Notes under the pieces: model-generated
Told to the model about the DNA's origin: nothing
Seen by the model: the letters and a program-made list of their open reading frames with translations, nothing else
The model's database searches: none
From: Trichopria drosophilae
Taxonomy: Eukaryota > Arthropoda > Insecta > Hymenoptera > Diapriidae
Length of the DNA stretch: 64,000 nucleotides
NCBI GenBank assembly: GCA_030407085.1
Contig: CM059582.1
Location: 158,650,001-158,714,000 of the forward strand
Direction: 5' to 3'
Position numbers and translations under genes: made by a program
Shown here: one piece after another, positions 1 through 11,774 of the stretch
Layout of the letters: each line of letters begins with the position of its first letter
How positions within the stretch are numbered: the stretch's first letter is position 1

Positions 1-2190
1 ATCTACGAATACTTGTGAATTCTTGAAAGGGTCCATAAAAATATAGTTTAATCCTGTTTCATCTTGGAACAAGATTTTGGGTAGATTTTTAGATAGAGAG
101 TGACGCAAGACACCCCATTGGCGATTAAACCCTAGAACATTCCAGATATTCATGATCAACCCCTCGCAAATATTTTCAGGCACATGACGTCATGAATTAC
201 GATATTTTTAAATACTTTGAGAGGTTTGAAGATGTTAGATACTACAATATACAGTACTAAAAGAAATGCTCTGTTCAGTGATCCAAGGAAATATTCTCGA
301 ATAAATGATTCATCATTTCGTTATAAAAGATGGAAGAAATCGTAGACGTTAATAAAATATAGAATTCATATTCCGCAGGAATGATAGCAGTACAGTTATT
401 AATTATATACTGAACGGTACGATTTTCTCATATTTTCATAATAACTTGTTAGCGTAAATCTTTTTAAAGGTTAATACTCAGTTATATTCCATCGCATGAC
501 TAAAAATGGAAATTAAAGAAATACTGAATACTCTAACTTAAAGAAAAGAACTATTTTAATAAAATGAAAATAACAAAAAGTTCCGTATAAATAGCACCAT
601 TTTGAAGACGCTATTTTGTAATGTAAACCGTACTATTCCTAAACTTTTAGTAAAACTTATTTTGCCACGGGATTCTGAGGCCTGATACGATCCCGGAACT
701 CCTTCACAATAAAAATTACAGTTTACTAAAAAAAGTTTTAACTTTTTTCCACGTTCATTTTCCGTCGAAGCAGACTAATTAAAAAAATTGAAAGTGATAT
801 TGAAAAACGGACTTCAGATTCGAAAAGAACATACCCAATAACTATAGAAAACCTACATTTCACAACAATATCTCAAAGATATTCATAAACTTACAGAGCA
901 GGAAAACCGGCGTCAAATTTGGTCGTTTTGGGACGAAACGGGTTAACATGTACAGATACTACAAATGCTGCCAAAATTTGATCATTAATAATAACTGAAA
1001 TGATCCGAATTTTTGTATATTTACAAGGCTTGCAAAACAAGATGTATAAAAACAGTGGTTTGATCCTCATAACAAATTCGTAGAGATTTTCAATTCTTTT
1101 TACCTGTATCAATCTAAATTTCAATGGGATTTTCACGTAGAAAGTTGATCCTGGAGTATCTAGTGCTGTCATGAATGTTAATATCAGCAAGACTACGTTT
1201 ACTGTATGACCATCAATAGAGACTGTGCTACGACTACGCGTGCAGAAATTGCCCTGGCTCAGTCAATACTACAATAGGACCATTATTAGCATGATTGTAC
1301 ATCCTATAATAATAAGGTCATATTTGTAATATGACGGTTGCATGATCTTTATCCTAATACAACCATCTTGAAGTTTTAAATATTTTCTGTATGAAGAACT
1401 CTGCAATTATTTTCCCGAGAAGAATAGTAATTTTGTGTTCTTTGACTGCACTTTCCAGGAGCTTATGCCTAATTCGCCACTGCATTATGGGTCAGCAGTG
1501 TTAAATATAAACAAGCAACAAAGCTACAAAGCAAAAACCGTGACGATATTCACTGATATATCCAATAATATGTCAGAAATAATTCTAGGTACACAACTGG
1601 AATTTACCGTGAATCCTAATTTCGAATACATAACTTGAACGTTCAAAAAATATTTTAAGGATGCAAAAGGTATGTAGAATATATTACCCATTGTGCAGAA
1701 ATTTATTATCAAAACATTATATTATTTACGCTTTTTGAAAAACATGTAAATGTCAAAATATGTTAAAGTCGTAACTATTTTCAAAAATCTCATTAAGTAT
1801 ACAAAATTTTCGTGATAAATTTGATTTTCTGGAGTTTGACGACCATATATTCTCGTAGACCATATTTTTGATTATTGTATTGGATTGATAATGTGAATCT
1901 GGGAAAATGTGGTAAATAGTAACAAACCTGAATCACGAATGATGAGAGTACATTGACTTTTATTGATAAATAATATTCACGTAACACGGTTATATTCGAT
2001 GGGTGTAGGGAATGCCATAGTGGTAGAATGCGTGTATCACGTGCGAAAAACCCCTAGTCGAGTGCGGACTATAGGCATTTTTTATAATTATCTTCGAGCA
2101 TAACAAAATTGTACACCATGTGCATAAAATGAAAAATATAAATGCCGTCATTTTTATACTTTCAAACTTGCTCAAAATTCATAAAGGATA
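1..2190. other. AT-rich non-coding DNA, nothing recognised
   Basis: I see no convincing gene, RNA or mobile element here. The open frames present are under 100 codons, lack recognisable motifs and overlap each other on both strands, as expected by chance in AT-rich DNA. A palindromic TGACGTCA word occurs near 185, but a single 8-mer in 2 kb carries little weight. Confidence 0.5.
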
Positions 2191-2405
2191 TACAGTGAAG
2201 TCCCGGTACAATGGCATCTCGCTATATTGACGTCCCGGCACATTTGCCTGGTTCCATCCTAAATTTATCTATTATATTTGTCTCTTACCGCTCTCTTTTC
2301 CCCCACCTGGCGGGCTGCGGCCTCAAGAAGGGCTTCCTGTGACGTCACTAACATAACGCGACTGAGGGGAGTGGGAGATGCGCCGCTCCCCCTCTTTTGG
2401 AAAAT
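2191..2405 (+). mobile_element. pogo-like dispersed repeat, copy 1 (5' end only)
   Basis: The segment starts TACAGTGAAGTCCCGGTA and is clearly homologous to 39862-40068. Both copies share the start, a GC-rich centre with a pyrimidine run and TGTGACGTCAC word, and a purine-rich tail ending in CTTTT. It is much richer in G+C than its surroundings. CAGT-type ends next to a TA dinucleotide are typical of the pogo branch of Tc1/mariner, so I infer a non-autonomous pogo relative. No matching inverted end lies downstream, so the copy is truncated or the real 3' end has diverged. It has no coding capacity. Confidence 0.6.
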
Positions 2406-2671
2406 TTAAGAAGACGGGAGGGGAAGGCGAGGAACCGTATTGCATGTACATGCATGGAGTATACTGACGCATGGATGTTACAATGGATGTTAATTTCACT
2501 TATCAGGGATATCCAATATCCTCACATGAATATTTTTTTAATATCCATTGTATATATTTGTGCTATCTGGGCTCGTACGTATATCCGCTGACGTATAAGA
2601 CTGGACAAAATAGGATATGACAATTCCAGTCTATATAGACATTCATCGTCTTCTATTTGGATTTTCATTTA

Positions 2672-2944
2672 CAGTACTCCTTCTCTTATTCTAATTTGCC
2701 GAATTAGGCAAGATAGCGTCCTTCTTCTCTTATTCTAATTTTCTCCTCTCTCCTACTAATCGTTTGCTATTTCACTTTTTCTCTTTTTTTTCTCTCTTTC
2801 GTGGCGCATGCGCAGTTATGTGTCATATGTGCTTCGAAGACAGGTAGTAGGGACGGTGGGGAGAACGCGTGCGGTAAAATATCAGAATAGGGGAAGGCAA
2901 AAATTAGAATAAACGAAAAGATTAGAATAAGGGAAAGGCTACTG
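2672..2944. mobile_element. small fold-back MITE with CAGTA ends
   Basis: The left end starts CAGTACTCC and the right end, read on the minus strand, starts CAGTAGCC. Both continue into CTTATTCTAAT. The word CTTATTCTAAT is repeated twice inside the left arm (about 2683 and 2735) and its complement, in variant form, is repeated inside the right arm (about 2905-2930), so the element folds back on itself. The centre contains a GCATGCGC word. The left flank ends in TA and the right flank begins AA, so a TA duplication is possible but not intact. There is no coding capacity. Confidence 0.55.
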
Positions 2945-3790
2945 AATATTTATGAGTTCGGCTCCAGAAACTACCAGACAAAACAGCTGATCGCTGGAAA
3001 CAAGAAATGTTGGTGAATTTTTATCCCTGTTAGGAATTCTGAGATGTTGTTAAGATCGCAAACATGAGAATTTCAAGGAAGTATTTGCGACGTGCCGGAA
3101 TTGATAGCCATTTCGTTGAAGTCAACAAGTTAAATGCCAACCTATTGTCAGACGTTTAATATGAATCAGAAAGAGCTATTGAGAAGACGTAATTTGATTT
3201 TAAGGTATGTCGAAGAATAAGAGAACCTCAGACAATAATAATCCTGATAAGTCATATGTTAAGAGAACTCACTGACATCAGCTTGATATTTGCTGACAAT
3301 GTAAAGCTACAGCAAAAGTTAAAGTGGTCTTTCAAATGAGATAGACGAGATTTCTCAATTCCATGATAATTCTAAGGAGATGTAGACACAGGTCTTTAAC
3401 CACATCAACGAAAACAAATGGACTCCCATCTAAAGTTTTGACTAGGGCAAAGTTATTTGTAGATTTCACGACATAGTATTATTTTTTTTGGAACTTAATG
3501 GCAGTCCAAACTCCCGTGGCCTGGTAAACCGAGAATCGATCTTCTAATAATTTTCTCCTGGTCAGTGATGGAAGTGTGTAATGAAATTGAATGAACACTA
3601 AATTATATTTTTTCTCCATATGATAGTGTGATTTTTGCAGCTGGCTACTCTATCTTGCTTACTGTACCATATAGGACACAGTGTATCCTCGTGATAATTA
3701 TGAGCATCCTATTTAAATGCGAACGCAACCCTTTACAACATTAATTGGACAAACATCAGTCATTAATGCAAATACTGTAGGACAATAAAA
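2945..3790. other. AT-rich non-coding DNA, nothing recognised
   Basis: No frame, repeat or RNA signal stands out in this stretch. Confidence 0.5.
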
Positions 3791-3794
3791 AACG

Positions 3795-4080
3795 AATTAT
3801 GGACTTGGCACGCGTCGACCACGATTATGGCGCATCGGTTGACTTCTCACTATAGGCAACGGCAGATAACGGATTAAGCCCCAAAGCCGAAATTCATCTC
3901 GATTCGAACTGCGGCAGAGAGTTCTCACGAGGCGCCAGCTCTCCACCGTTATCTTCGACGTGCCCCGACTGCCAAACGTTCCGATCGATCGATCCGGCCG
4001 CTTGCACGGCCCTCATCTATTATCGAAGATAAGGCACTCATAATTGATGAGATCCCAATCTCTGAAGCGGCGGAAATCAC
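3795..4080. promoter_or_regulatory. GC-richer island, candidate regulatory element
   Basis: This stretch has clearly more G+C and CpG than the kilobases around it. It contains several GATA-type words (AGATAA near 3866, GAAGATAAGG near 4025) and CGATCGATCGATC near 3981. An inverted pair, CTCATC and GATGAG, flanks TATTATCGAAGATAAGG at about 4012-4051. No splice-bounded open frame is visible. In compact insect genomes such islands in long AT-rich DNA are often conserved enhancers, but that is inference from composition alone. Confidence 0.25.
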
Positions 4081-6270
4081 CAAACTGTACGATCTTTCGG
4101 ATGTATGAATCGACTGTACTTTTTGCGTAATATAATTTCCCGCTATTGTCATGCACTGAAATTGAATCATTTCTGGTATTGCACCAATGACATATTCATG
4201 CATTCCAGCTATATAAGGAATTATCACCAAAAAGGGATATAAATGAGTTTATCCGTAGGTAGAACGAACACCTATGAATTCCACCTTTATTAAATATTTC
4301 TTCAAATAATCCGCCAGCGAGAACCCGGATATATCGCTACGGATATACTAAAACGTTTGTTCAAAAATCCATTTGTTCACTGTAATTTGATATGAATTTG
4401 AACTTGGATATTCTATTCGTTTTGGTACTTTATATTCAGTTAAGTCTAATGGGGAGTGAAGTAATATAAAAACCTATAAAATCTCATAAAATATTTTCCT
4501 GTTCACATTACCGGATTTTTCTGGAGTCAAAGTTATCAGAAAAATGTTCACGTTTGCAGCTGAGGTCCTAAATAACTACTGAAATTTTTTAAATCATTAT
4601 CAATGTAATTCTTGAAATACAAAATTTCTTTTGTACTTTAATACAGAAACTATAATGAAGCTATAGTGAAACATTTTTTTAATTCCTGGATTCAGAAATG
4701 CTAGTTTCCTTTTATTACATAACAAATAGACTTTATACGTTCACCGTTTACTTTTACTAATATAGTATCATATTGGAAAGACTTTTTAATAAACAAATTA
4801 GACGTAATTTTGGAACATTCTTATTTCAATTTTTATAGCCGCTTCTGTTCTGACGACAAAAACTCGTCTGCCCAGGTTAGAAACGCTATGAAGATGCTGG
4901 AAATAGGAATTAAAATGATCGGAGGAAATGAGGAACATTTTTAATTATTTCGTTGGTTATTGAACAAAATTTAGAAACAAGCTTGAGTGATTTGATTCTT
5001 TACGAATTTTTCCTTTATTTGTTCATAACAATTGTAATAATGACAAAATAAATCACGTGAGATTGATATTTATGAATACTAGTTTGTGACATTTCATCTA
5101 CGGTGTTCAGTTGTTTCAATGTTGAGCGGCAATCGAAATGCCCCAGGTTAACTCTCTGCGAACCTCGTGAACTTGTATTTCATCTTGTATTTGAAAATAT
5201 AAGTATAAATAAATATAATCAGAGAAATATCCTTTAGTTATTATCGTCTTAATCTTTTCTAAGCCGCTGGAAATATTGGAAAAAGAATATTGCAAAGCTC
5301 TGTCTAATTTGTTCATTAAGGATCATTTCCAATATCTTATTTATATTAGATAATATTTTTCCCTATTTTCATAAGATATTCGTTCATTTCTTTTTAGACA
5401 ACTTGACCAATTTCCTAACTAAAGCTGCTAGAAGTACACATTTTATACATATGTACTTAAGAAAAGTTTATCAAATGAATGGACCAATTAGTAACCCTGA
5501 CCTAGGAACAAATTTAATTAAAAGTTGATAATAGGTGGACGAAATTCAGCTGGATATACTGAAGTAATGAAGAGATTAATTAATCTAAACCAAAATTCAT
5601 AAAATAACGGACTGTAATGAATCCAAAACAAAAGAAACGTTTTTAAACATATGCATGTCAGTCTGAAGTGAGAACTATCATGAAACAAATTTGTTGATTA
5701 AGTTGTTCAAGTGTTTAGTATAATTATAAGTTTATACACATAAGTATTAATATCACCTTGAACACACAAAAACATAAAGCACCTAATGGATTAAAAGAGC
5801 TCCAGTCCAGTTTGAATCGACCTTAAAGTATTTACTCAATGAATACTTCAATATTTACTATTATTTGTAAAACTGTAATAAAAACTGAAACAACACAGAA
5901 CAATATACTATTCTGAATTCTCACTATAAATGTTTTAGAATATGATGCAATTTTTGTCTTTTTTTATCCTGTAAATTAGGACCCAATCGCAGCATGTAAT
6001 TTATAAGATAATCTTCCGAATTGAATGTTCACATTCCCTCAATATTGACCAGAAGATGATCCAGCAGTGATGAGTGTTGAAGAAGACATTCCTTCTCAGA
6101 TATTCTTAGTGCATTCCCATTCAAACTTATTGCCAATTGACGGCGCGATAAGTAGCTTTTTAAATCATAAATCATGAATTTATTGAATCATTTATATTGA
6201 AATTTTTTGTAAATTTCTCACTCATTTTTTGTTTCTTCATATTTTTCATACAATTAACATCTTAATTTCG
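4081..6270. other. AT-rich non-coding DNA, nothing recognised
   Basis: Only very short open frames and simple AT-rich sequence are present. I could not assign any repeat here by comparison with the rest of the window. Confidence 0.5.
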
Positions 6271-6340
6271 TATTTTTAACATTTTCTTGAAAAAATGTTT
6301 TTTCAAAAAAGCCGCTGTTCAGATTTCGAAATGATTTTCG
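6271..6340 (+). repeat. dispersed repeat shared with 60767-60840, copy 1
   Basis: About 70 bases match a segment following the tRNA-like relic at 60634. Shared words are TTTTTAACATTTT, a run ending TTTTTTCAAAAAAGCC, then GC(A/T)GTTC and a later GATTTTCG or GGATTTCG. Part of it is a self-complementary AAAAAATGTTTTTT-type stretch. One plausible reading is that both are the 3' body of the same tRNA-derived SINE family, with the head missing here. Confidence 0.4.
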
Positions 6341-6350
6341 TTACCTACAG

Positions 6351-8508
6351 CGACCTCTACTCGTTTCATGCAGTAGAACCATCATTAAAACTAAGGTACT
6401 GAGATCTGAACCTCGATGGTACCAAACATAATTACACCATGACCACTTGCATGAAGCGACAGAATCATCAACTGGGAAATCGTGGTCAATTGACAAGGCT
6501 GATTTTGGATTTCGAAAATAACTTCTAAATGGAACAATGATATTGTAGAATATCACAGGCTGATGTTTCATTTTTAAAAAATTTTTATTATGCGACATTT
6601 TGAATTTTAAATACCGACTATGAATTTATAATCAGCGACTTGAATATCTTACTTTTTTATCATGTGGCTGTGTCAGAATTACGTTTATTGTAAAAAATTG
6701 TGGTTTTTAAAACTTTATTTATATATAACAAATGGATGTTTAGCAATAAATAATTTATATTTCATTATTATAGTTAATAATATCATGGAACAACAAAGTA
6801 CTATTGCGAGAAAGTGAAAGAAGGAGGTGACATACAGGAATCTCACTATGCCACAAATGATTAAATGTGATATTGTAGTTGCTATGTGAATATATTGCGA
6901 CTAGGTTTACAAAAATTCATTATATTACTGTATCTAGTCCTAATTCGATTACATGTTGCATTCTTAATCAGCCCCTGATGTACATTTCGGCATACCGCTC
7001 GGGTTTGATCAGGGCATCGAATTTTTTTACTCAGGAAATTGCTTTATAATTTGCAGGAAAGAGTACCGTTAATAAACTAAAAACCGTTCTGGGACATTTT
7101 CAAATTCCTATATGAAAATAATAAATAATAAAATTCTTTAAAATAAGAATATTAAGATGATTATTTCATACAATCGTATTTCAGTAACGAATCATCAACG
7201 TTCCTTCCGTGTCACCAAAATTTTAATTTTCAAGACCAATTCCATATCAAATCATGTTTTATATGACTTTTATTACTTTTTCGGATAAATAAAAAGTTAT
7301 GCATTTTTGTGACTAGGTTTACAAAAGTGAAATATCCGCAAAATCACGATCACTACAAAAATTACGCCACTTCCATAACTTTGGTCCAAAACAGCTGAAA
7401 AGTTATTTTCAAATCTTCTATTCTTCTTAAAAATCAACACTTTACTGTTCTGTTTTTCAATTTGCTACTGATTTATATCATATTTCTTTGCAATTTTTTT
7501 TAGTTTTACAAAATTTAAAAAATCAACAAAATAGCGTTTGTTTTTTATCAATCCAAAAAACGTGATTTACTCAAAAACATCATTTTGTTTAAATTATTAA
7601 TAATAATAAACAATTTTTGTTTAATCTATTTACACAAGATTGTTTAATTAAGAACAATCATGTTTATAAATAGGAGGATATTGAAATAACGAATAATGAA
7701 CCCCATCCCAATAATATATATACACAAAAAAGGAGTTGTTTTTTTCTTCTTTTTTGTATTTTTTGACACGTCAGTTCTTTTTACGCGATAACGTAGTATA
7801 CAATTGTTAAAAATTAGTTAATGTAAACAGTTATTATAATTCAAAGAGTTATATATCATCATGTGCTTTATTAAAATGTTTCTACAACGTCCTGAAGATG
7901 ACGCCCTGGTACGTCGAAATGTCGTTTTAAGCTAAAGTTTAGACAAACGAAAATTTTGGTGCCACGAAAGGATCGGTGATGACATTTATTCTTTCTTTAA
8001 AATAATGTACTGACATCGAACTTGTACAATTATTACATATTATTTAATTCTTAGATATAATTTTTAACATTATATTCTCTATGCTTTAAATTTAACCATG
8101 ACCAAACTCGATAAATATTTATCAGTTAAAATTGCATTAGAGGGGTGTCTCAAATGCGAATCTATATTAAATAGATTATTTGATATTGATAGCACAATAT
8201 GCTATTTCTGGATTAATTGGATTAAAATATACAAGACATGTGTCTCTATGAGAGTATTATAGATATATTACTTTATTCATTTTGTAAAAAATGATCTAAA
8301 ACTTTACTAGCTTAAACACAATTTTTAAGCGCAGTTTATGTTAAAACATACAATAATTTTTGTACACCTAGGACAATTTTTCACCCTACGTAGGACGTTT
8401 TTCTGATAAAATGTTGTAGCGATCATACAAAAAAAAAGTGTGATTTGAAAATAACTTTACTAAACATCAAAACTATTCTAACATAAAAAAGAACTCAATA
8501 TTACTTAT
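6351..8508. other. AT-rich DNA with one possible retroelement-derived motif
   Basis: Mostly simple AT-rich sequence without a gene. The exception is the short structured motif at 7891-7920. Around 7690-7790 there are A-, T- and TA-rich runs that I take as low-complexity DNA. Confidence 0.4.
7891..7920 (+). other. hammerhead-like core motif, possible Penelope-like relic
   Basis: The sequence contains CTGAAGA (7892-7898), a possible 4-bp stem GACG/CGTC (7900-7903 with 7912-7915) closing an 8-base loop, and then GAAA (7916-7919). That order, CUGANGA then stem II then GAAA, is the conserved core of hammerhead ribozymes. Such ribozymes are known from terminal regions of Penelope-like retroelements. 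Against it, one unpaired T precedes stem II and I could not find convincing partner strands for stems I and III, so this may be a decayed copy or a chance match. Confidence 0.2.
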
Positions 8509-8720
8509 TATACTCTCTAAATACCTTGGAATGAAAATTGAGCCACTCTTTCATTAAGAGTGAACATGTCACTCTATGAGGAGCGACATTTCACTCCATC
8601 AAGAGTGAAAGAAGAAAAACTCACTCCTTGAAAAGTGAAATATCGCTCTCAATAGAGTGAAAATTTCACTCTTCGTGAAAGAGTGGCTCAATTTTCACTC
8701 CAGGGAATTCAGAGAGTATA
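8509..8720. mobile_element. TA-flanked fold-back MITE
   Basis: The ends are TATACTCTCT on the left and AGAGAGTATA on the right. Long imperfect inverted repeats extend inward and include AAAATTGAGCCACTCTTTC on both sides. The interior is built from alternating GAGTGA and TCACTC words, so nearly the whole 212 bases can fold into one hairpin. A TA dinucleotide at each edge fits a Tc1/mariner-type target duplication with the element proper at 8511-8718. There is no coding capacity. A shorter sequence with the same (G/T)CTCTCTAAAT edges and GAGTGAG words lies at 29439-29543. Confidence 0.75.
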
Positions 8721-11180
8721 ACATTCTTTTAATATTATTACGTGTACACTGAATTTCTTTACTAACCTGGAATTATTGAAACGCATTCTTATTTTCATAA
8801 ATTTTGTGCAACGGAAATCCCACTCGCTGTCCAAAAATAAAGAATTTTGTAATCTCATCTCACGTACTAATATAAGAGGAACAGTCTACACGGGTTTATA
8901 TAGTATATAATATTTAAAACTATTAGCTTATATGTCAGTATATTATCTACTATTAGTTAGGATTATTTGCAATGACTAACCGCTTTAAAATTTTTTGCTA
9001 GAGTATTAAATTTCACTATCAATTTTCACGATCACTACTTTTAATGTAACTAAACGTGTGCGGTTAACAGGTAGTTTCAATTATCGAATGTAGATGTCAT
9101 CTTGTACGTATTTGTAACGGCACAGTATTACTTAGCAGATTTGTCTATATCTTCGATCAGTATGCGGTCTAAGGACTGGCATCTTTGAGCAGGTTAACAA
9201 TTCCGGCAAACCAATTTCAGTGTAAAATTAAACGCTTGATTAAATCTGATCAGACCTGAACGATTCATTTTTAGCATTGTCATAAACACAATGAAGTGTC
9301 TCGATTTCATCATAATCTCTTGGAAACTCTCGTTATATTAAATTAAACGCCAGCATTACAATATACTTTAACATTTTAAGTTAATAACCAAGAAATTGAA
9401 ACCTTCGATTGTACTTTGATAATGTCATAATATATTGAAAAGTAGCTTTCAATGTGTTTTGACCTGATTAATTTCATCCGGTTTGTCTCATTGACCGTAT
9501 AATATAGCGATTTATTGGAATATAACACTATTGTTGATTTAAACTCGTTAATGTTTCTTCTAAAAATGATAATGTAATAAAGTTACATATACACTTACTG
9601 TAAGTAGAATATAAGCATTAACTGTATTGCCATTGAAATGCACAAACTATCATTGTGTGTTTCCGATGACTGTATAATGTGTCATATAATACATATCTCA
9701 AACTCGAATAAGGAAGAGTTACATATATATTATATGTACATGTTTATTTCAAACTTACATAATTTACATACCTTACTTCTTAAAATTTAAAGATCAACTT
9801 TTTCTAAACTAACATTACATAATCATCGCTGTATAGATTATGTATAGACGTGAGCACGCATAATCTATACATAATCTATCCGTAATGCACACAAAATGCA
9901 CATTGAAAATAATAATAATAATAATTTAATGTACAAGTAGTAATAAATTATATTTAATTAATTTCTATTTGTCATAAATAAATACATTGGACAAGACTAA
10001 AGTATTGGGTAAAAGTTAATCACAAGTAAGCAAAAGTGTTAAGAAATTTCTTTTATAATGTTTTTCTTACTTATTAGGCGAAATGCATAAATGATTATTT
10101 ACAAATAAACCAATATAAACTATGAATCAGTTTAACATAAATATATACATATTTAAGTGGTTATTTTGTTTATTGCGCCTAAAACGATCTGCTCTCCGTC
10201 GATTTTAACTTATCTACTTCAGATTTTTTGGCGCCTAATTCGCAGAAATTAAACAATTCTGATTAACATCTACTTATTGATGATACTGGTCTGCATTGAA
10301 CAAGAATATTATTATAGACATTTTTATCTTTTTTGCTCAAGAGAACGTGAAACTAATAATTGTTAGCACTCGAAAATTTAATTAATTTTACTTGAATACA
10401 TAATAGTGTGAAAGTATAATTTGTGTTTATAAAAACTATAGTAATATGTTCTCTATATGAGCTGATATAATAATAACAAAACGATTTAGTATATTTATTT
10501 CGATGTGTTCAGTTTTTTGACAATTTGTCATTCTGACACCTAAAATAATACACCGAACGTTAGAAGTAAGTGGATATTCGTAGACCATTAAATATTACAC
10601 AATTTTCTTCCCATTCGATTCTTCTATTTTTATAATATTATGTAGTCTACAAATACAGTGCGTTACTACACATACAGACTTTTTTTGTAACAATGTTCGA
10701 AAGTTGCGTACGTGTATATGTTTTAAATGCCAAAAATGTATGTATACATTTTAATAGTGATCATACTTTTGTCATTTTTAGGACAGGGTGAAAAATTACA
10801 AATCTATTTAAAAAGTAAATAAATCCAAAATTTATAGAATAAATGGCAAATAAAATATGAGGAGGTATAATATTCCGGAATTTGATAAACTCATTATGCT
10901 TGAAGATTCCATAGCATTAACCATAATCATTTATTGCAATTAATTCCAACCATATATTACTAAAAGGACATTTAGTACTGCATCAACTCTTTATAATTTG
11001 TTTTTTTTTTTAATTTTACGCCTTCGGATATATTATATGTTTAGGCTTTCGAATTAATGTACTTTAGTGATATTTTTCATTCGGCATTTTGAACCTCGAC
11101 CCTTTTTCAGTTGTTACATTACACTTCTAATTCAGTTCAGCTTCGCGTCGTATACGTTCACTAAATATTCATTTTACTTA
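8721..11180. other. AT-rich non-coding DNA
   Basis: No gene is evident. The stretch holds a palindrome at 9832-9888 and a short AAT trinucleotide run near 9909-9927, both described as repeats or simple sequence. The rest shows nothing I can assign. Confidence 0.5.
9832..9888. repeat. imperfect palindrome
   Basis: The left arm reads TATAGATTATGTATAGACGTG. The right arm begins CACGCATAATCTATACATA, and a two-base AG separates them. Allowing a 4-base insertion, the arms are complementary over about 20 positions. It could form a hairpin or be the remnant of a short inverted-repeat element. No flanking duplication is visible. Confidence 0.5.
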
Positions 11181-11774
11181 CATTTTATGGGTGTATCTCA
11201 AATACCCGACAAATCACAAAACAGACATTTCAAAATATAGACACTCAAAAAACCCGATATTACAAAATACAGACAATTTATCCGACGCCGCCCTTGAGGT
11301 CTCACTGAAGAGTCATTTCAAGGTCAAAAATATTTGACCAAGGGGTCAACTGTATAGGTCACTTGAAGGTCAAATCAGTTTTACTCTCGGATTATTTATT
11401 AAGCACATTTAGAATTTAATCAACAATTACATTTTCAGAATATGTACATTTTGAAATGTCTGATTTTTTGAATGGCAGCATTGTGATTTGTCGGGTTTTT
11501 GAGGTACACCCAATGATTGACTTCGAAATGTACTTAATAAATAATCTGGGGGTCAAATTGAATTGGCCTTGAAGTGGCCTACAAAGTTAACCTGTTAGTC
11601 AAAAATGTTTAACCTTGAAATGACCTTCCAGTGAAACCTCAAGGATGGCGACCCAGATAATTTGTTATGTATTTTGAAATGTCTGTTTTTTTAAATGTCT
11701 GGTTTTTTTAATGTCTGTATTTTGAAGTGTCTGTTATGTAATTTGTCGGGTTTTTGAGACGCACCCCATTTTAT
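11181..11774. mobile_element. fold-back element FB-1, GGGTG termini, 8-bp target duplication
   Basis: A perfect 8-base direct repeat CATTTTAT (11181-11188 and 11767-11774) flanks an element running from GGGTGTATCTC at 11189 to GAGACGCACCC at 11766. Terminal inverted repeats continue into CCCGACAAAT. The arms, about 235 and 255 bases, are inverted copies of each other and share words such as CTTGAGGT, TCATTTCAAGG and GATTATTTATTAAG. Between them, 11425-11511 is an extra copy of the right terminus ending in GAGGTACACCC, directly abutting the right arm. An 8-bp duplication fits hAT-, P- or Merlin-type transposases; the GGG end does not settle which. It is non-coding and presumably mobilised in trans. 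Confidence 0.8.
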
